64,000 nucleotides of DNA, from the NCBI GenBank assembly GCA_039621445.1, contig CP154957.1, positions 39,402,654-39,466,653 of the forward strand. Direction: 5' to 3'. Under the pieces are notes generated by a model. The model was given only the letters and a program-made list of their open reading frames with translations, did not search any database and was not told the origin of the DNA. This document shows, piece by piece, positions 30,601-40,899 of the stretch. Source of the stretch: Euglena gracilis. Taxonomy: Eukaryota; Euglenida; Euglenophyceae; Euglenales. How positions within the stretch are numbered: the first letter of the stretch is position 1; each line of letters begins with the position of its first letter. The position numbers and the translations under genes are program-made.

Positions 30601-32650
30601 GGGTACCCTCCGGCTTAAGAAATCCCCTGGCAACAACCGGGGGATGGCCATGCACCAAACAATGGCAAAACAAGGCAGAAAGGAGTCAAACAGGAAGCGG
30701 AAGGTTGTGCTCTGCTCAGAGGTGTTTTTAGGACCCGGGGGGAGGGGGGTCCGGACCCACCCACCCAAAGGGGATCCCTGAGCCCCCTGGGAGTTCCCAT
30801 TGGGTTCAGGGGGGCCCACTTTTGGGGGTCAATTGTAGAGTCCAAAAAAATTTCGGCGCGAAAAGAGAGAAAACCCGCCTCCGCTGGGGGGGGGGGCTCG
30901 GCCCAGACCACCCCACCCACCCCCAGGTCACAAAATTTAAAACAATCTCTGGATCATGTTTGAAATTTGGTGTGTTCTGGATTTGGGGTCATTTTACAAT
31001 AACTTTTGCTCCGTCGCCCAGGGGATACATATCATTCATGGGGTGGAGGGGGCTTAACCCAAAATTGTGGGGATAACCCAAATTTTCCACTGTGCCTCAG
31101 TCCCCCCCCCTCCGCATCCACCCCCTTTGGCTCCTCGAAATCGAGACTGCAGTCTCCTGCTGGGAAGGTTGGACCGGCGACAGAGGCATGTCATCCCATG
31201 GCACTGGACCCCCCAGCCGGGAATTTGAACAGACCAATCTCTGTCTGATCAAAACCTCATACACTGCAGCCGGCGGCCGGTGCGGCGTTGGCTGCAGCCA
31301 GGCTCGAAAATCTTCCACTTTTTTTCTCCGGCGCGAAACACGCCTCCGCCGGCCGGCCCTGAGGAGCAACAGCCTGCGCCAGGCCACGTTGGAGGTGGTC
31401 TGCGGCCGGAACTGCCGCAGCGTCCCCTCCGCCAGCAGGGCCTGCGCCAGCGCCCACCACACCCGCGGGGAGACGGCCGCGTTGAGCAGGGCGAGGCCCC
31501 AGGCGGCCATGGACAGCTCCTGCGCCGTGAGGGCCGGGCCGGTCGCTTGGTGGCAGGGCTCTCCGGGCGCGGGAGGGAGAGTCACAGAGAAACGATGAGG
31601 CAATGGCGGAGAAATGGGCCAGGGGGATGAGCGCGGGGAAACATTGGGGCAACGTTGTTACGCCAAGGCAATAAATCCAACACGATGCAGCCGCCCGGCA
31701 GCTGGAATTAAAACCCGTCGATGGGGACGGGTGCTGGGCTGGCTGGCTTGACCCAGCCTGGGCCCCCCGTGGCGTAAATGACGCCCTGTGGCACTTTGTG
31801 CACATCACATGGCAAAGATGCACTATACATCATTCATGTTCAAAATGCATAAAATGGATAAGAACTCCTCTGTGACAATTGATGAGAAAAAACTGGCCAA
31901 GCCCTGAGTGGCTGTGAACATCGAAGAGGCGTCGAACGAGGGCTCGACCCAATCGGAATTGGTTCGCTGTGAAGACGGAGCTGGTGAACCCAGGGGCAGT
32001 TCCCACATGGCGGAGGCAGCCCAACCCTTCGCAGAGCAATGCATACGGAACCGTCCCTGGCTGACCGCCACAGTTTCCATTCCCTGGCAGGCGCACAGCT
32101 TCCCGAACGCGTACAACAGCCGGGCCGCCTGCCTCGGCTTCAGGGCCGCGAGGACGGAGGCGTCCAGGGCCCGCTGGCTGAGGGCCGCCGCCGGCGGCGC
32201 GTGGCCGCTCAGCGTGCACGTCCGGAACGCGGCGGCCTGCTCGCTGAGCCGCGCCGCCAGGCCGGAGTTTGATGTTGACCGCCCCCAGGGGCAGGGAGGG
32301 GCTGCGGAGTGCCCTGGGCTGGGGTCTGCTCGGGCAGGGGGAGGGGTGCACGGGCACGAAATCCAGCCAAATAGTGCCCTGGCAAGGCAGACCATGTGTG
32401 CCCGACCAAAGGGTCGGATTTGGAGTGCCTTTGGGGTGCCTTTGGGGTGCCTTTGGGGTGCGCCGGACGCAGGGTCAGGTCAGGAGATCAGGGTGAGAAG
32501 AATTCAGCCTGTGTGCCACCGCGTAGGACACCTTGGTGAGCTGCCGGGGGCTCAGCAGAGGGCAAACGGCCGCTACTGCATTGCAGAGGAAATCTGCGAA
32601 AGCGCTGGCATTCTCTTCCGCAGGGTCCCCATCTCCTTTGGCAGGCAAAA
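18688..32650 (-). CDS. OPR (octotricopeptide)-type helical-repeat protein, at least 16 exons
   Basis: OPR proteins are helical-repeat RNA binders, mostly acting on organelle transcripts. The recurring core [FP]xPQELANxxWAxAxLG is seen in almost every exon. Segments in reading order (boundaries with ~ are approximate): ~32,650-32,500, ~32,245-32,097, ~31,550-31,385, ~30,455-30,290, ~29,215-29,125, 27,966-27,784, 27,479-27,258, ~26,830-26,537, ~26,330-26,139, ~25,020-24,910, ~24,400-24,316, ~23,435-23,380, 22,721-22,689 (11 codons), 22,493-22,371, 19,165-19,079, 18,795-18,688. Examples: FKPQELSMTAFAFARLG (22.4 kb), FGPQELSNVLWALAKLG (27.9 kb), SQEVANTVWALATLG (26.2 kb). The last exon ends REAILFS and a TGA at 18,688-18,690. 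The N terminus, and any targeting peptide, is not identified. Several phases were not resolved, so more than one gene or missing exons are possible. No RAP domain is seen. Confidence 0.8.
19259..19412 (-). mobile_element. Inverted fragment of the 378-bp terminal repeat seen at 20.6 and 21.5 kb
   Basis: The plus strand here is the reverse complement of about 20,808-20,966 (shared phrases: TTAGTGCAACTAAGG, GCGCCGGCCATAAACAGAC, CAGCGCTGGAATTACACC). A solo, truncated copy. Confidence 0.85.
19432..19565 (+). repeat. Diverged single arm of the 14.6-kb hairpin block
   Basis: GTTTTAACCCGAGTTGGGCG, then GCTCTTTGGGTTCGGTGGGT, then CAGTACAGCAACGCTGGGCG follow the same order as the right arm at 14,712-14,860 (TTTTAACCCTAGTTGGGCGA and so on, through to ATCTTAACCCTAACCC). 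Only one arm is kept and it is substituted at many positions, so it is an old copy. Confidence 0.75.
20333..21940. mobile_element. GC-rich inverted-repeat element, split by an LTR-like insertion
   Basis: The left end near 20,333 reads GGACCAGGCTTCTTTTTAAG; the right end at 21,914-21,940 reads TTAAAAGAAGCCTGGGTTGG, its approximate reverse complement. Between them are C-run/G-run palindromes and GGCGCGGG motifs. The sequence between 20,591 and 21,903 is a separate later insertion, so the original element was about 300 bp. Confidence 0.6.
20591..21903. mobile_element. Non-autonomous LTR-like element with 378-bp direct repeats
   Basis: Direct repeats at 20,591-20,968 and 21,525-21,902 (offset 934 bp; near-identical) flank 556 bp of unique DNA. 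A 10-bp direct repeat GTCAGGTGAC at 20,581-20,590 and 21,904-21,913 brackets the unit as a target duplication. No reverse transcriptase, no clear tRNA primer site and no purine tract were seen, and the terminal repeats lack TG..CA ends. It resembles miniature terminal-repeat retrotransposons in layout only. The inner part contains a palindrome GGTACCAGTA..TACTGGTACC near 21,469-21,498. Confidence 0.75.
23490..23522. repeat. (CA)n microsatellite
   Basis: Short CA dinucleotide tract (about 30 bp) in an OPR-gene intron. Confidence 0.85.
24002..24311. mobile_element. 310-bp non-autonomous insertion with 9-bp target duplication (copy 2)
   Basis: Flanked by CTCGCAGGC at 23,993-24,001 and 24,312-24,320. 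Ends ATGCTTGTGCTTACC and TAAGCACAAGCCTG are inverted. The interior matches the copy at 7280-7573 over most of its length (shared GGGTGCTATAGGGTGCCTGC, AAAATTTTCATTGAAAATGG, GGCCTTTTCCGGGCCCCCGG). It lies at the edge of the OPR-gene segment at about 24,316-24,400. Confidence 0.85.
30121..30206. repeat. (ATTC)n then (TTCC)n microsatellite
   Basis: About 50 bp of tetranucleotide ATTC with two ATTCGTTC variants, passing directly into about 28 bp of TTCC, in an OPR-gene intron. Confidence 0.95.
30496..30629. mobile_element. 134-bp palindromic insertion with 16-bp flanking direct repeats
   Basis: GCAACAACCGGGGGAT occurs at 30,480-30,495 and again at 30,630-30,645. The unit between starts TTCTTAAGGACCCCC and ends CGGCTTAAGAAATCCCCTG, an inverted TTCTTAAG/CTTAAGAA terminus. 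The interior repeats GCTGGCTGG. It lies just upstream of the OPR exon near 30,290-30,455. Confidence 0.75.
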
Positions 32651-32699
32651 GCTTCTCTGAGCACAAGATGCCATTGCTGCCTTTACATGCATATTATTA

Positions 32700-35200
32700 T
32701 ACAGATGGAACATTGCTTTTATGTTGTTACACACCCCCCTTACCCAACGACCGGATTCCGACAACTTCTGACCAGGGGGGTGGTCATACACACCCTTCGA
32801 AAAAAATTTTATTTCCCAGGTCACCTAGAACCCCCGACCAGGGGGGGGTTTACGCACCCCCTGACCTGCAACGGGGGGGTTCATACGCACCCCCTGACCT
32901 GCAACCCCTGACTAGGGGGGGGGGGTCGTAATTTAGGGGTGGTTTTTATTTTTATTTATTATTATACGTACAGTATAACATGTATTATGAACATCATTGA
33001 TGTGTGTTGCATTTTTACGCCGACATTTTTGCGCACACTTTCCGGTGTCAAGGATGCTTTTATCCATGATATTGAAGTGGCCCCTGGGTAGGCACCAAAG
33101 GTCTCCCACACTTAAAGTTGATTGAAACTCATCACCATGGGGGAACCCAAAATTCGGGGCGCAGGAAACTTAGTTTTAATGTCTTCTCCGAATTAAACGC
33201 ATTAAACATCAAAATTTTAAGTATCTTAATTATAAATTATAATTATAATTATCTGAATGATGGAGGTAATTATTATCCACCGACGAATGGTGTGTAAAAA
33301 TGCGGGAAAATCGTGCTTGGTATTTCCATTAGAGTAGCGACTTGATATCGACCCGCCAGCGCCCCGTTTTGGGCCGCCGACCCATTGACTTTGGGTCAAA
33401 ACCGGGTCAAAAAAGTCGAAAAAAATCGAAAAAAAAATTTTTGCCCAAAAAAACCTTCCCTCAACTTTTGCCCCAGAGGACCAGGGTGTCACTTACTCAG
33501 GGGGGGGCTGGCTGGAAAAAGGTTGCTGGCTGACCCCCACTTATGGGGTCCCTGGGCTGGAACCAGCCTCGACTGGGTATCAAAAGAACCAAAAATCGAA
33601 TCTGCAAAAATGCTCAAGCTGTTGTCAATTATGGAATTCGGCCAGCAAGATGTGCTGAAGTGGGAGTCTGCCATTTCGGGTGGCTAAAATATCGAATTTT
33701 TGAAAAAGTATCTCGAAAATGAGGCAGTCAAAGAAAATGTCCAGCAACTGAGAACAGTGCCCCCAATCACCCAGTGTCAGTTGCCGGGCCTGATTGTTTT
33801 CATATTTCGATTCTTCTTCTTCTTCGTCTTGTTCTTGTTCTTGTTTTTTTTTCTGTTTGGGAAATGTTTGATCACCCTTAACTCTGGTCATTGATCACTC
33901 TTAATTTCTTAGTTTTCATCATTATTCCTTTGTTGTTTTATACTTCCCATTGGTCATGTTTATTTTCATACTTTAAAATTTTATTTTCTCATTCTTTTAA
34001 TTTTATCTTTGCTCACTTGAACTGTTCATTTTCACACATAAACATAATATTTGAGAGCCTCTGAGAATGCCCGGGGGGCCCTAGTTTGAGGCCACTGCTT
34101 GCCAGTGCTTGTACAGGTGGGATTGATCCCTTAAACCCCCCCAAAAAATAAGACCCCGGGTCCATTTCATGGGTCGGTTGCTGGAAAGCCCGAGGGGGGG
34201 TCTTATTCATGGGGGGGGGGGGTCCATTTTATGGATTTTTGCTGGAAAATTTTCGACCCCCCAAAATGTCCAAAAATGCCCCCCAAAATACCATTTTTCG
34301 AAAAAGTCGGCGCTTCGCGCCAGACAAATAGGGAAAAATATGCTGAATTGTATGGAAACTGTCCCAAAATGACAGATTTACCGCCCAAAAATGGCCCTTT
34401 TTTCAAAAATCCGGCGCTTCGCGCCGGCAGGGGGGGTCTTATTTATGGGGGGGTCCATTTCATGGATTTTTGCTCGGACCGGCCAGGGGGGGTCTTATTT
34501 TTTGGGGGGGTCCATTTTATGGGGGGGGTCTTATTTTGGGGGGTTAGAGTTGGGGCCTTCACCCTATTCCTAACAAAACACTGTCCTTTCCTTCAAATTC
34601 ACTGTGCAAGCCGCAAAAAATCACACCAAAGAAGGGGCAATCTCCAGATCCCCAGACTCCAGCACCGGTGTGTCATCCTTTCTGGACCACACAACACCCC
34701 CATCATTCCATTGTGCTCAACAAAAAAAATGTTGAAAAACTCCTTCAAGGCAGGGGGGGGAAATGCAACTTGGCCCTTTTTTTTCTTTTTTTTTTCAAGG
34801 GCAAAATATTTTATGTAAAAAATGCAAAAAAAAATGCAAAAAAAATCCAAACATACGGCAACCAACTACAAAATTTTTTTCCAGGGCAAAATATTTTATG
34901 CAAAAAAATGCAAAAAAATGCAAATTTCGGGAAAACCTGATTGTGCAAAAAAAAATGCAAATTATGCAAGTTGCATTTCCCCCCCCCCTGCTCAAGGAAC
35001 GATAGAATTGGAAAGAAACAAAGTTGAATTTGGGATTAGTCCAACTTGTATGCTCGCAGGCAACCCTGTCACACTGCTGGGCTCAATTTTTTTTCATATC
35101 TCATATTGTGACTTTTGTGCTCAAGTTTTCGACTTTTGTCTTTTCAATCCTTCTTGTTTGCTCTATTATAATTGCTTGACTTTGTTTATTCTACTGTGTT
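32700..35200. other. No gene recognised upstream of the OPR gene
   Basis: Contains C-run repeats with CCCCTGACCTGCAAC phrases (32,850-32,930), an inverted copy of the 162-bp repeat (33,345-33,460), CTT/CTTGTT-rich filler (33,810-33,860) and repeated GGCGCTTCGCGCC hairpins with GGGGGGTCTTATT phrases (34,190-34,540). Any N-terminal OPR exon here was not recognised. Confidence 0.5.
33345..33460 (-). repeat. Inverted copy of the 162-bp repeat of 49-51 kb
   Basis: CGCCAGCGCCCCGTTTTGGG, CCCATTGACTTTGGGTCAAA and ACCGGGTCAAAAAAGTCGAA here are reverse complements of the core of the repeats at 50,287-50,540. Confidence 0.85.
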
Positions 35201-35226
35201 GCTTTTCTCCATTGGTTTCATTTACC

Positions 35227-36032
35227 TCAGTTTTTATGAATTATTTTTCCCCACCAACTGAACATTACTGGACACCATGCAATCCTTCCATCCCATTTTT
35301 TCAACATTGGAGGCTGAATATCAGGAGCTTTTGCATCAGGAGAATAAAAATAAACCACGTCCCACAGTGTTTTAGTCACTGCTGTCGCTGAGGAATCAAG
35401 GGAGAGTCGTCCGACCGCCCACTGCAAGAGACCGTAACGTCCAGCAGAAACCATGGCAGCGATTGCTTCCGATGAGGGCCTTTGATCGACGCTTAGGTTT
35501 TCCTCCATCTCCGGTTGGACATCTGGGTCCTTGCCATTGGGGTGGGTATGGAGCTGCACACCAGTAGTAGCCTCCAAACGAGGCGGGTGAATCATCGTAG
35601 TCCATTGGTTTCTGGGATCGCGCTTCTCTTTGATACAAACCAATCAGAACCCAAACATAACTCACGCTGCTGAACAAAAAGCATTCGTTCGCGAAGACTT
35701 CAGTCTGTGCGCCGCCCCAAATAGGGGGGGAAAGAAACCCGCAATTTCCAACGTCTTTGTCATTTGCATTGTAAGGAAAATACAATTGAAAATATGAAAA
35801 GAGGTGCGTTCAGACTCAGCAGGAGCAAAGGTGCCACTGTGGAAAAAGCTAGGTGCATCTCCGAAACACTGGTCCTTGTTGACAAGAAATAATAACGCAA
35901 AGAAGGTGATGAACCATTGCCTTGAAGCCAGTTTGCAAAAATCAGCACATTTTTATCATCACCAAGAAACAATCCATAATGACTGAACAGCACAAACATG
36001 ATAAAATTCAAACGCACCCCAGTAATTCCCAA
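35227..36032 (-). CDS. Putative membrane-protein gene or relic, unrecognised
   Basis: Three minus-strand coding-like segments. About 36,030-35,770 reads hydrophobic stretches such as FIMFVLFSHYGLFL and TVAPLLLLSLNAPLFIFSIV. About 35,700-35,400 has FLFSSVSYVWVLIGLY followed by a Tyr/Pro/Gly-rich tail. An overlapping frame at 35,227-35,640 reads SSEAIAAMVSAGRYGLLQWA. The frames do not join cleanly: a stop at about 35,771 separates the first two, and the last two overlap out of frame, so at most one of them is right. No family recognised. Confidence 0.3.
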
Positions 36033-36039
36033 AAGTCAA

Positions 36040-38440
36040 GCTGGTGATCTTTGTCGGATGGCTATTTGTGGTTATTGGAAATAAAAAAAAAACACCTCAC
36101 CCCAACGAAATCACATTCCTTGCGGTAGCTTTGCAATATTGCAGAACTTTGCAACATTGCAAACCTTTTTTGTTGATTTTGGAAATCACTTGAAGCACAG
36201 TGGTGACAGGCCAAGGGCAGTTTCTCTCAGGCCATTTTCGGACACTTTGGGCATTTCAATTGTCAGCCATTTGAGACGTTTTTGGGATCCCATTTGTGTC
36301 TATTCCTTTCAACTTTTCTTTCCTATGGCTTCCTGGATCAGCTTCCAAAGACCCTTCCTGGGCCATTCCTTCCTTCCCCGGTTGGGGTTATGGGGGGGGT
36401 CACGGGGGGGGGTCACGAGGGGGGTCACGGGAGGAACGCCATATTTGCGGTGGCCAAATTAGGAATCACCGAACACAAATTTTGGGGGGAAATCCACAAA
36501 TTAGGAATCCCCACACCTGAAATTAGGATTCTGACACCAAATTGGGAATCACCATCCCCAAATTTGCAAAATTCATGCCTCAAAATCAGGAATCCACCAG
36601 ATATATTATATCAAATTAGGTATCACCGGCAAACTTTTTTCCGAAAAAGTTTGGCCGAAAAGGGTCTTAGGTCGGGTCACAGGGGGGTCACGGGGGGGGG
36701 GGGGGCACGGGGGGAACACCCCCCTCTTGTGACCCGGGGGGGGGGGTGGCAGCAAAAGCGGCAAAATTGGATTTTGCTGGATTTGTGGTTTGTTAAATTT
36801 AAAGAACCTCCAGTAACCATCCCTCAAACATTTCCACAGCACAGCTCAAAACCTTCAAACACAAATGTCCTCCATTCACCTGACGTTGCAGGCATTTCTT
36901 TGACGTCGCCCAAATTTGAAAGCATTCTTCTTTTTGGATCACCAAAAAAAATGTGCCCAGCCGAAATCCAGGCCCAGGGGATGCAGGGGAACACCCAAAT
37001 ATACAAGGGTTGCATGAAAAACTTGTACAACTATACGGCATCACCCCGATTAATTCCTGCCCCTTGGGCAGCCAAATTCCCAAAATTGAGGTGGGGGGAA
37101 GACATTTGGTGGTTCTTGGGTTGATGGCAGATTTGGTATCTTTGGCAGTTGGGCCACAATCTCTCCCCGCATCCCCCACGCATCCCCCCCCCCCCGGTCC
37201 CCCGTCCAGTGGTTCTGGGGTGGTTCATTTGGAGCCCCACCAAAACCCCACCAAACGCCCCACCGACCCTCCATTTTCATCTGCGTGATTATTTGGTTGT
37301 AGGGCACTCATTGGAAGTTTGGCACCCCGGTGTCAGACCCCCTCGGAATGACAAAATGTGTACCTCCTCCTGGTGGCTGAGAGTCCTCGTCAGTGCAATA
37401 CTATTTGGGGGGGGGGGGTTAACAATCACGGAGGCAGTTGCAGTGATGACAGATGACGAGACGGTCACATTGCATGACAAAACTGGGCTGGGGCTATGTG
37501 CAATACTGGGGCTTTGCACCTCTGGCAAGTGATCCAATGCCCTGACCACGTGGGAAAGCCACGTCAGTTCCAACAGCCAACTGTAGCTCATGGCTACTGT
37601 TCCTCTATTGCACAATTTGAGTGACTGTCTGTGCCACCCCCATCATTCTGCAAACAGCACAGATGCTCCCCAGACTTTGAATGATTCTTGTTGGGGGTCT
37701 TTCTTGTCTCTGAGTTTCTCAATTATGTATGGAGTCTGTGTTTGCAACACAGGACTCAAGACAGAGTCTGTCTTAAATAACACAGGCACCCCCTGAGTCC
37801 TGTGTTACTAAATTCTGTCCTGAGTGCTGGTGAAGCTGACTTAAGCCGATTTTTGGCTCTGAAGGCTGGACTGTGTGTATCCCCTTTTATGCACACTCGA
37901 CCCTGGACATTGTTCAGTAATTCGGTGTTCTTTGGCATGGAATTGGCGTTTATTTTGCGCGAAAGATCGCATATGCATTTTGTGGTGAATCTTTGAAGTT
38001 CCATCCAATTATGTGGATGGAACTTTTGTTTGAAGCCCATTGAAAAGCGCTTGTATCGACATGCAACACGGCAACTGAACTGTCGAATCAAACAGTTCAA
38101 CAGATAATGCAAATTTCAGAACAAACAATCCTCCAGAACAAAAGCGCTTTGCATGGAGGCAGTGGGGGGGGGGTCCAGATCCCCCCTGATAACTGGATCG
38201 TTTGGATCATTTTGACCTGGATCGACCACTTCAGGAAGGGTCCAGAGGCCAAAATGGATTGCCCAACCCAAACAAAAATTGCAGGTGGATCATTTTTTAA
38301 ACATTCCTTCAAAATGCAAATTTAGTCATCCTTGGCGATTTCTTGTTTGTGAGTGCCAATGGTGACTTGGTCATCCAGTTGGGAACCCTTGGACCCCCTC
38401 CCCCCCCCCCAACGCAGCTCATTTCCAACTTGAACTATAT
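36040..38440. other. No gene recognised
   Basis: Repeated phrases AATTAGGAATC (36,450-36,620) and GGGGGGTCACGGGG G-run clusters (36,390-36,740), then ordinary A/T-rich DNA with inverted TGAGTCCTGTGTT / AACACAGGACTCA phrases near 37,745-37,805. Confidence 0.4.
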
Positions 38441-38446
38441 AAAAAT

Positions 38447-38536
38447 CGTGCCGTATTCAGGCTGTATAACGGGTCAAGGGCGCCGAAGGCGCCCTTGACC
38501 CGTTATACGCCCTGAATACGGGTTATGGCCCACGAT
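38447..38536. repeat. 90-bp palindrome
   Basis: ATCGTG..CCGTATTCAGG, TATAACGGGTCAAGGGCGCC, a GAA loop, then GGCGCCCTTGACCCGTTATA, CCTGAATACGG and CACGAT. It lies immediately outside the left end of the element at 38,542, and its centre is the complement of the GGCGCCTTCGGCGCC loop used at 14.67 kb. Confidence 0.9.
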
Positions 38537-38541
38537 TTTTT

Positions 38542-39445
38542 TGTAACCGTGTTTAGAGAGGCCCGGCGCCTGCCCTGTATTTCGTGGGTATGCTTCACGC
38601 CATGGTTTCAGGCACTTTTTTGTTGATTTTCCTGGAAAATTCCTGAACACGGCAATATGCCCTGTTTTTCGTGTTCACCTTACCACTAAAAACAGGGCAT
38701 ATTTCCGGGTTAACAAAATATGCCCTGTTTTTCGTGGTAAGGAACCAGTGAATGAAAATGATGTCCCAATGCCCTAAACCATGGCCACGGCGTCCTGGAA
38801 AATGTTCTTGTGCCATTTGCTTTATTTATTTATACCCATTGCGTTCTTCCTCAGTCTGTTTTTGAAAAATGGCAAAGAAAGCTGCCAACACCATGGACCG
38901 AATGTTGCCACAACCCCCAAAAGTTCCTGAATTTTTGGCCACAATTAAGCAGGGTTGGGAAAAAAGAAAGAACCCTGCTGTTGACCCCTTGCATGGTAAC
39001 TTTCTGGCGGAGGCTACCAAAAAGAAAGCATCCGGTTCAGAAGGGACAGAGCAATCCGCATTGGCACACCTCCTTGAATTCGAGGACGTCTGCAATGCGC
39101 TTTGCGCTGTCTATGACGAACTAGATGCTTTCCTTTGTGCTTGGGCAGCTTGGGTGCTTGATCCTGCACTGTTGTTTGATGGGCAAGCGGTCATCAAACA
39201 ATGCGAAGACCAACGCCGGGCACAGTGTGGCCAGCAATTCAAAGTGATTCAAAATAATTCTGTTCTTTGTTTGAAAGGTCTTAAATTTTGGGAGAAAACC
39301 CTGAACACGGCAATATGCCCTGTTTTTTGTGTTCACCTCACCACGAAAAACAGGGCATATTGCCGGGTTAAGAAAATATGCCCTGTTTTCCGTGTTCATA
39401 GCCACGAAATACAGGGCAGGCGCCGGGCCTCTAAACACGGTTACA
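38542..39445 (+). mobile_element. 904-bp inverted-repeat element encoding a novel small protein (element A)
   Basis: Terminal inverted repeats of about 44 bp: left TGTAACCGTGTTTAGAGAGG then CCCGGCGCCTGCCCTGTATT; right 39,402-39,445 is the reverse complement with one 2-bp difference. Inside each end are subterminal copies of ATATGCCCTGTTTTTCGTG in both orientations (38,650-38,745 and 39,295-39,398). No target duplication was found. The part TGCCCTG(A/T)A(A/T)TTCGTGG of the terminus is shared with the larger element at 41,764. Confidence 0.85.
38869..39300 (+). CDS. Conserved small protein of element A, unrecognised family
   Basis: Starts MAKKAANTMDRM just after a good 3' splice site (CTTCCTCAG at about 38,850), so a 5' exon or UTR intron is likely. 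Conserved blocks shared with the protein at 42,895: VDPLHG, KKK.SGS.G.E, LDAF..AW..W.L.P.LLFD, VI.QC..QR..Q.G. The Trp/Leu/Asp-rich block from about residue 85 to 115 is the best-conserved. After about residue 127 the frame runs into the subterminal repeats and the rest of the open frame (to 39,495) is not protein-like, so this copy is C-terminally truncated. No known fold recognised. It may be an accessory or DNA-binding protein of the element. Confidence 0.55.
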
Positions 39446-40185
39446 GGGGAGGTGGTCCGAGCCCCCCAGAGGTTCCTAAAATTGGCTCAAATTAGGTTTT
39501 TGGCATATTTTGGGGTGGTTGACATCTGGACATGCCCAAAAATTGCCACAAATTGCCAAATGTTACCCCCAAAACGGGTAATTTTGGACCGACTTCCCGA
39601 AGGAAAATGGGGTTGGTTCGGTCAGGTGGGGGTTATCCCCCCCTGTGCTGTCCAGCTCCCGAAGTGTGCATGGATACTTCTGCGAAGCGCTCTCTTGTCA
39701 GGAACTGCAAAATAATTCCTTGTTTACTCAACCCTTAGCAACCAGGTTAGAGATGCTGGTACATTGCACAACCCACAACCCACCATTTGAACATAAATAT
39801 ATTTTGTGACCACTAGGTGGGGCACTTTTTTCCCAGACCCAAACCCATCCATCTTTTCATCAAAAACCCACCCACAAACAAACAAACAACAAAAACCCCA
39901 TCAAATTCCCCCCACCAAATGTTTCCCCCGCCGATTGTCTCTTTGTATTGTACTCTGTCATTTTCAAACAAACTTTAAAAACAAAACCACTCCCCAAGCA
40001 AGACCCCTAGGAGTGTTTTTACCAAAAAAAGTACAACACCCTAAAACTGAAACTCCAAAAATGTTTGATTTTTTGACAGATTTTTTGACAATCAAAAATA
40101 TTTTAAAATTACTTTTTATGCATTTAATGTGTTAAAAAATGGTATTTTTAGAGACTGGTTTCATTCATTGTCAAAAATGGTGCTT

Positions 40186-40380
40186 TTAGTGGTCAGAGTT
40201 CAGTTCCCGAAGTGCATGGCCCACCATGTCTAAGTCCCCAATGCATTGATGTCGGTCTTCAAAGTTTGGGAAGACCATTAACGCATGGGAAAACCAGCCA
40301 CGGCCACAAATCTCGTCATTGCACCAAGGCAACATTTGGCACCATTGGACGGCCACCTCCAGCAGGGGCGCACCATTTGG
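40186..40380 (-). CDS. C-terminal coding fragment, unrecognised
   Basis: Minus-strand frame ending in a TAA at 40,186-40,188 reads LPWCNDEICGRGWFSHALMV and then FPNFEDRHQCIGDLDMVGHA, ending LRELNSDH. Residue composition is that of a real globular protein rather than of the surrounding repeats. The upstream splice site was not found and the family was not recognised. Confidence 0.35.
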   Translation of the reverse strand, partial: PNGAPLLEVAVQWCQMLPWCNDEICGRGWFSHALMVFPNFEDRHQCIGDLDMVGHALRELNSDH

Positions 40381-40899
40381 ACCCGCCGCACTATTGGACT
40401 GGGTGCCTCTTTGACCCGGCCTATCACCCACCACAGGCACCCTTTTTGCCTGCTCAATGTCCTACTCTGAGGCTAGCGAGGTGCACTCCAGTGGTCTGGT
40501 TCATCTTTGGACAACTTCTGTGAGTTGTTCGAGTGGGAATTTGCCCCCTTTCCCCTCTCTGGTTCAAAAGGTGCCTGCAGTAGGCTGCACCAGCTGTGCG
40601 CATTTCACATTGCTATGTTTTGTGGGGCGCAACACTATTGGACGCTCGCTTAATCCGGTGGGGGGTGCAGCACTATTTGGACCCGCAGCTCTATTGGCCC
40701 CGCAGCACCATATTGGGGAGGTTTTAAATTTTCTGAGTACGAATATGGACCGCATTGAAAATTCGACAATAATTTGGAAACCAAATTTGTGCCTGATGCC
40801 GATACTGTTTGTTGGCAATTTCGACGATTTTTTGACAATTGGATTCATTGATGTTTTTGAGTAAACCCCCCCCCCTAAATGATAAACCCCCGGTTAATA

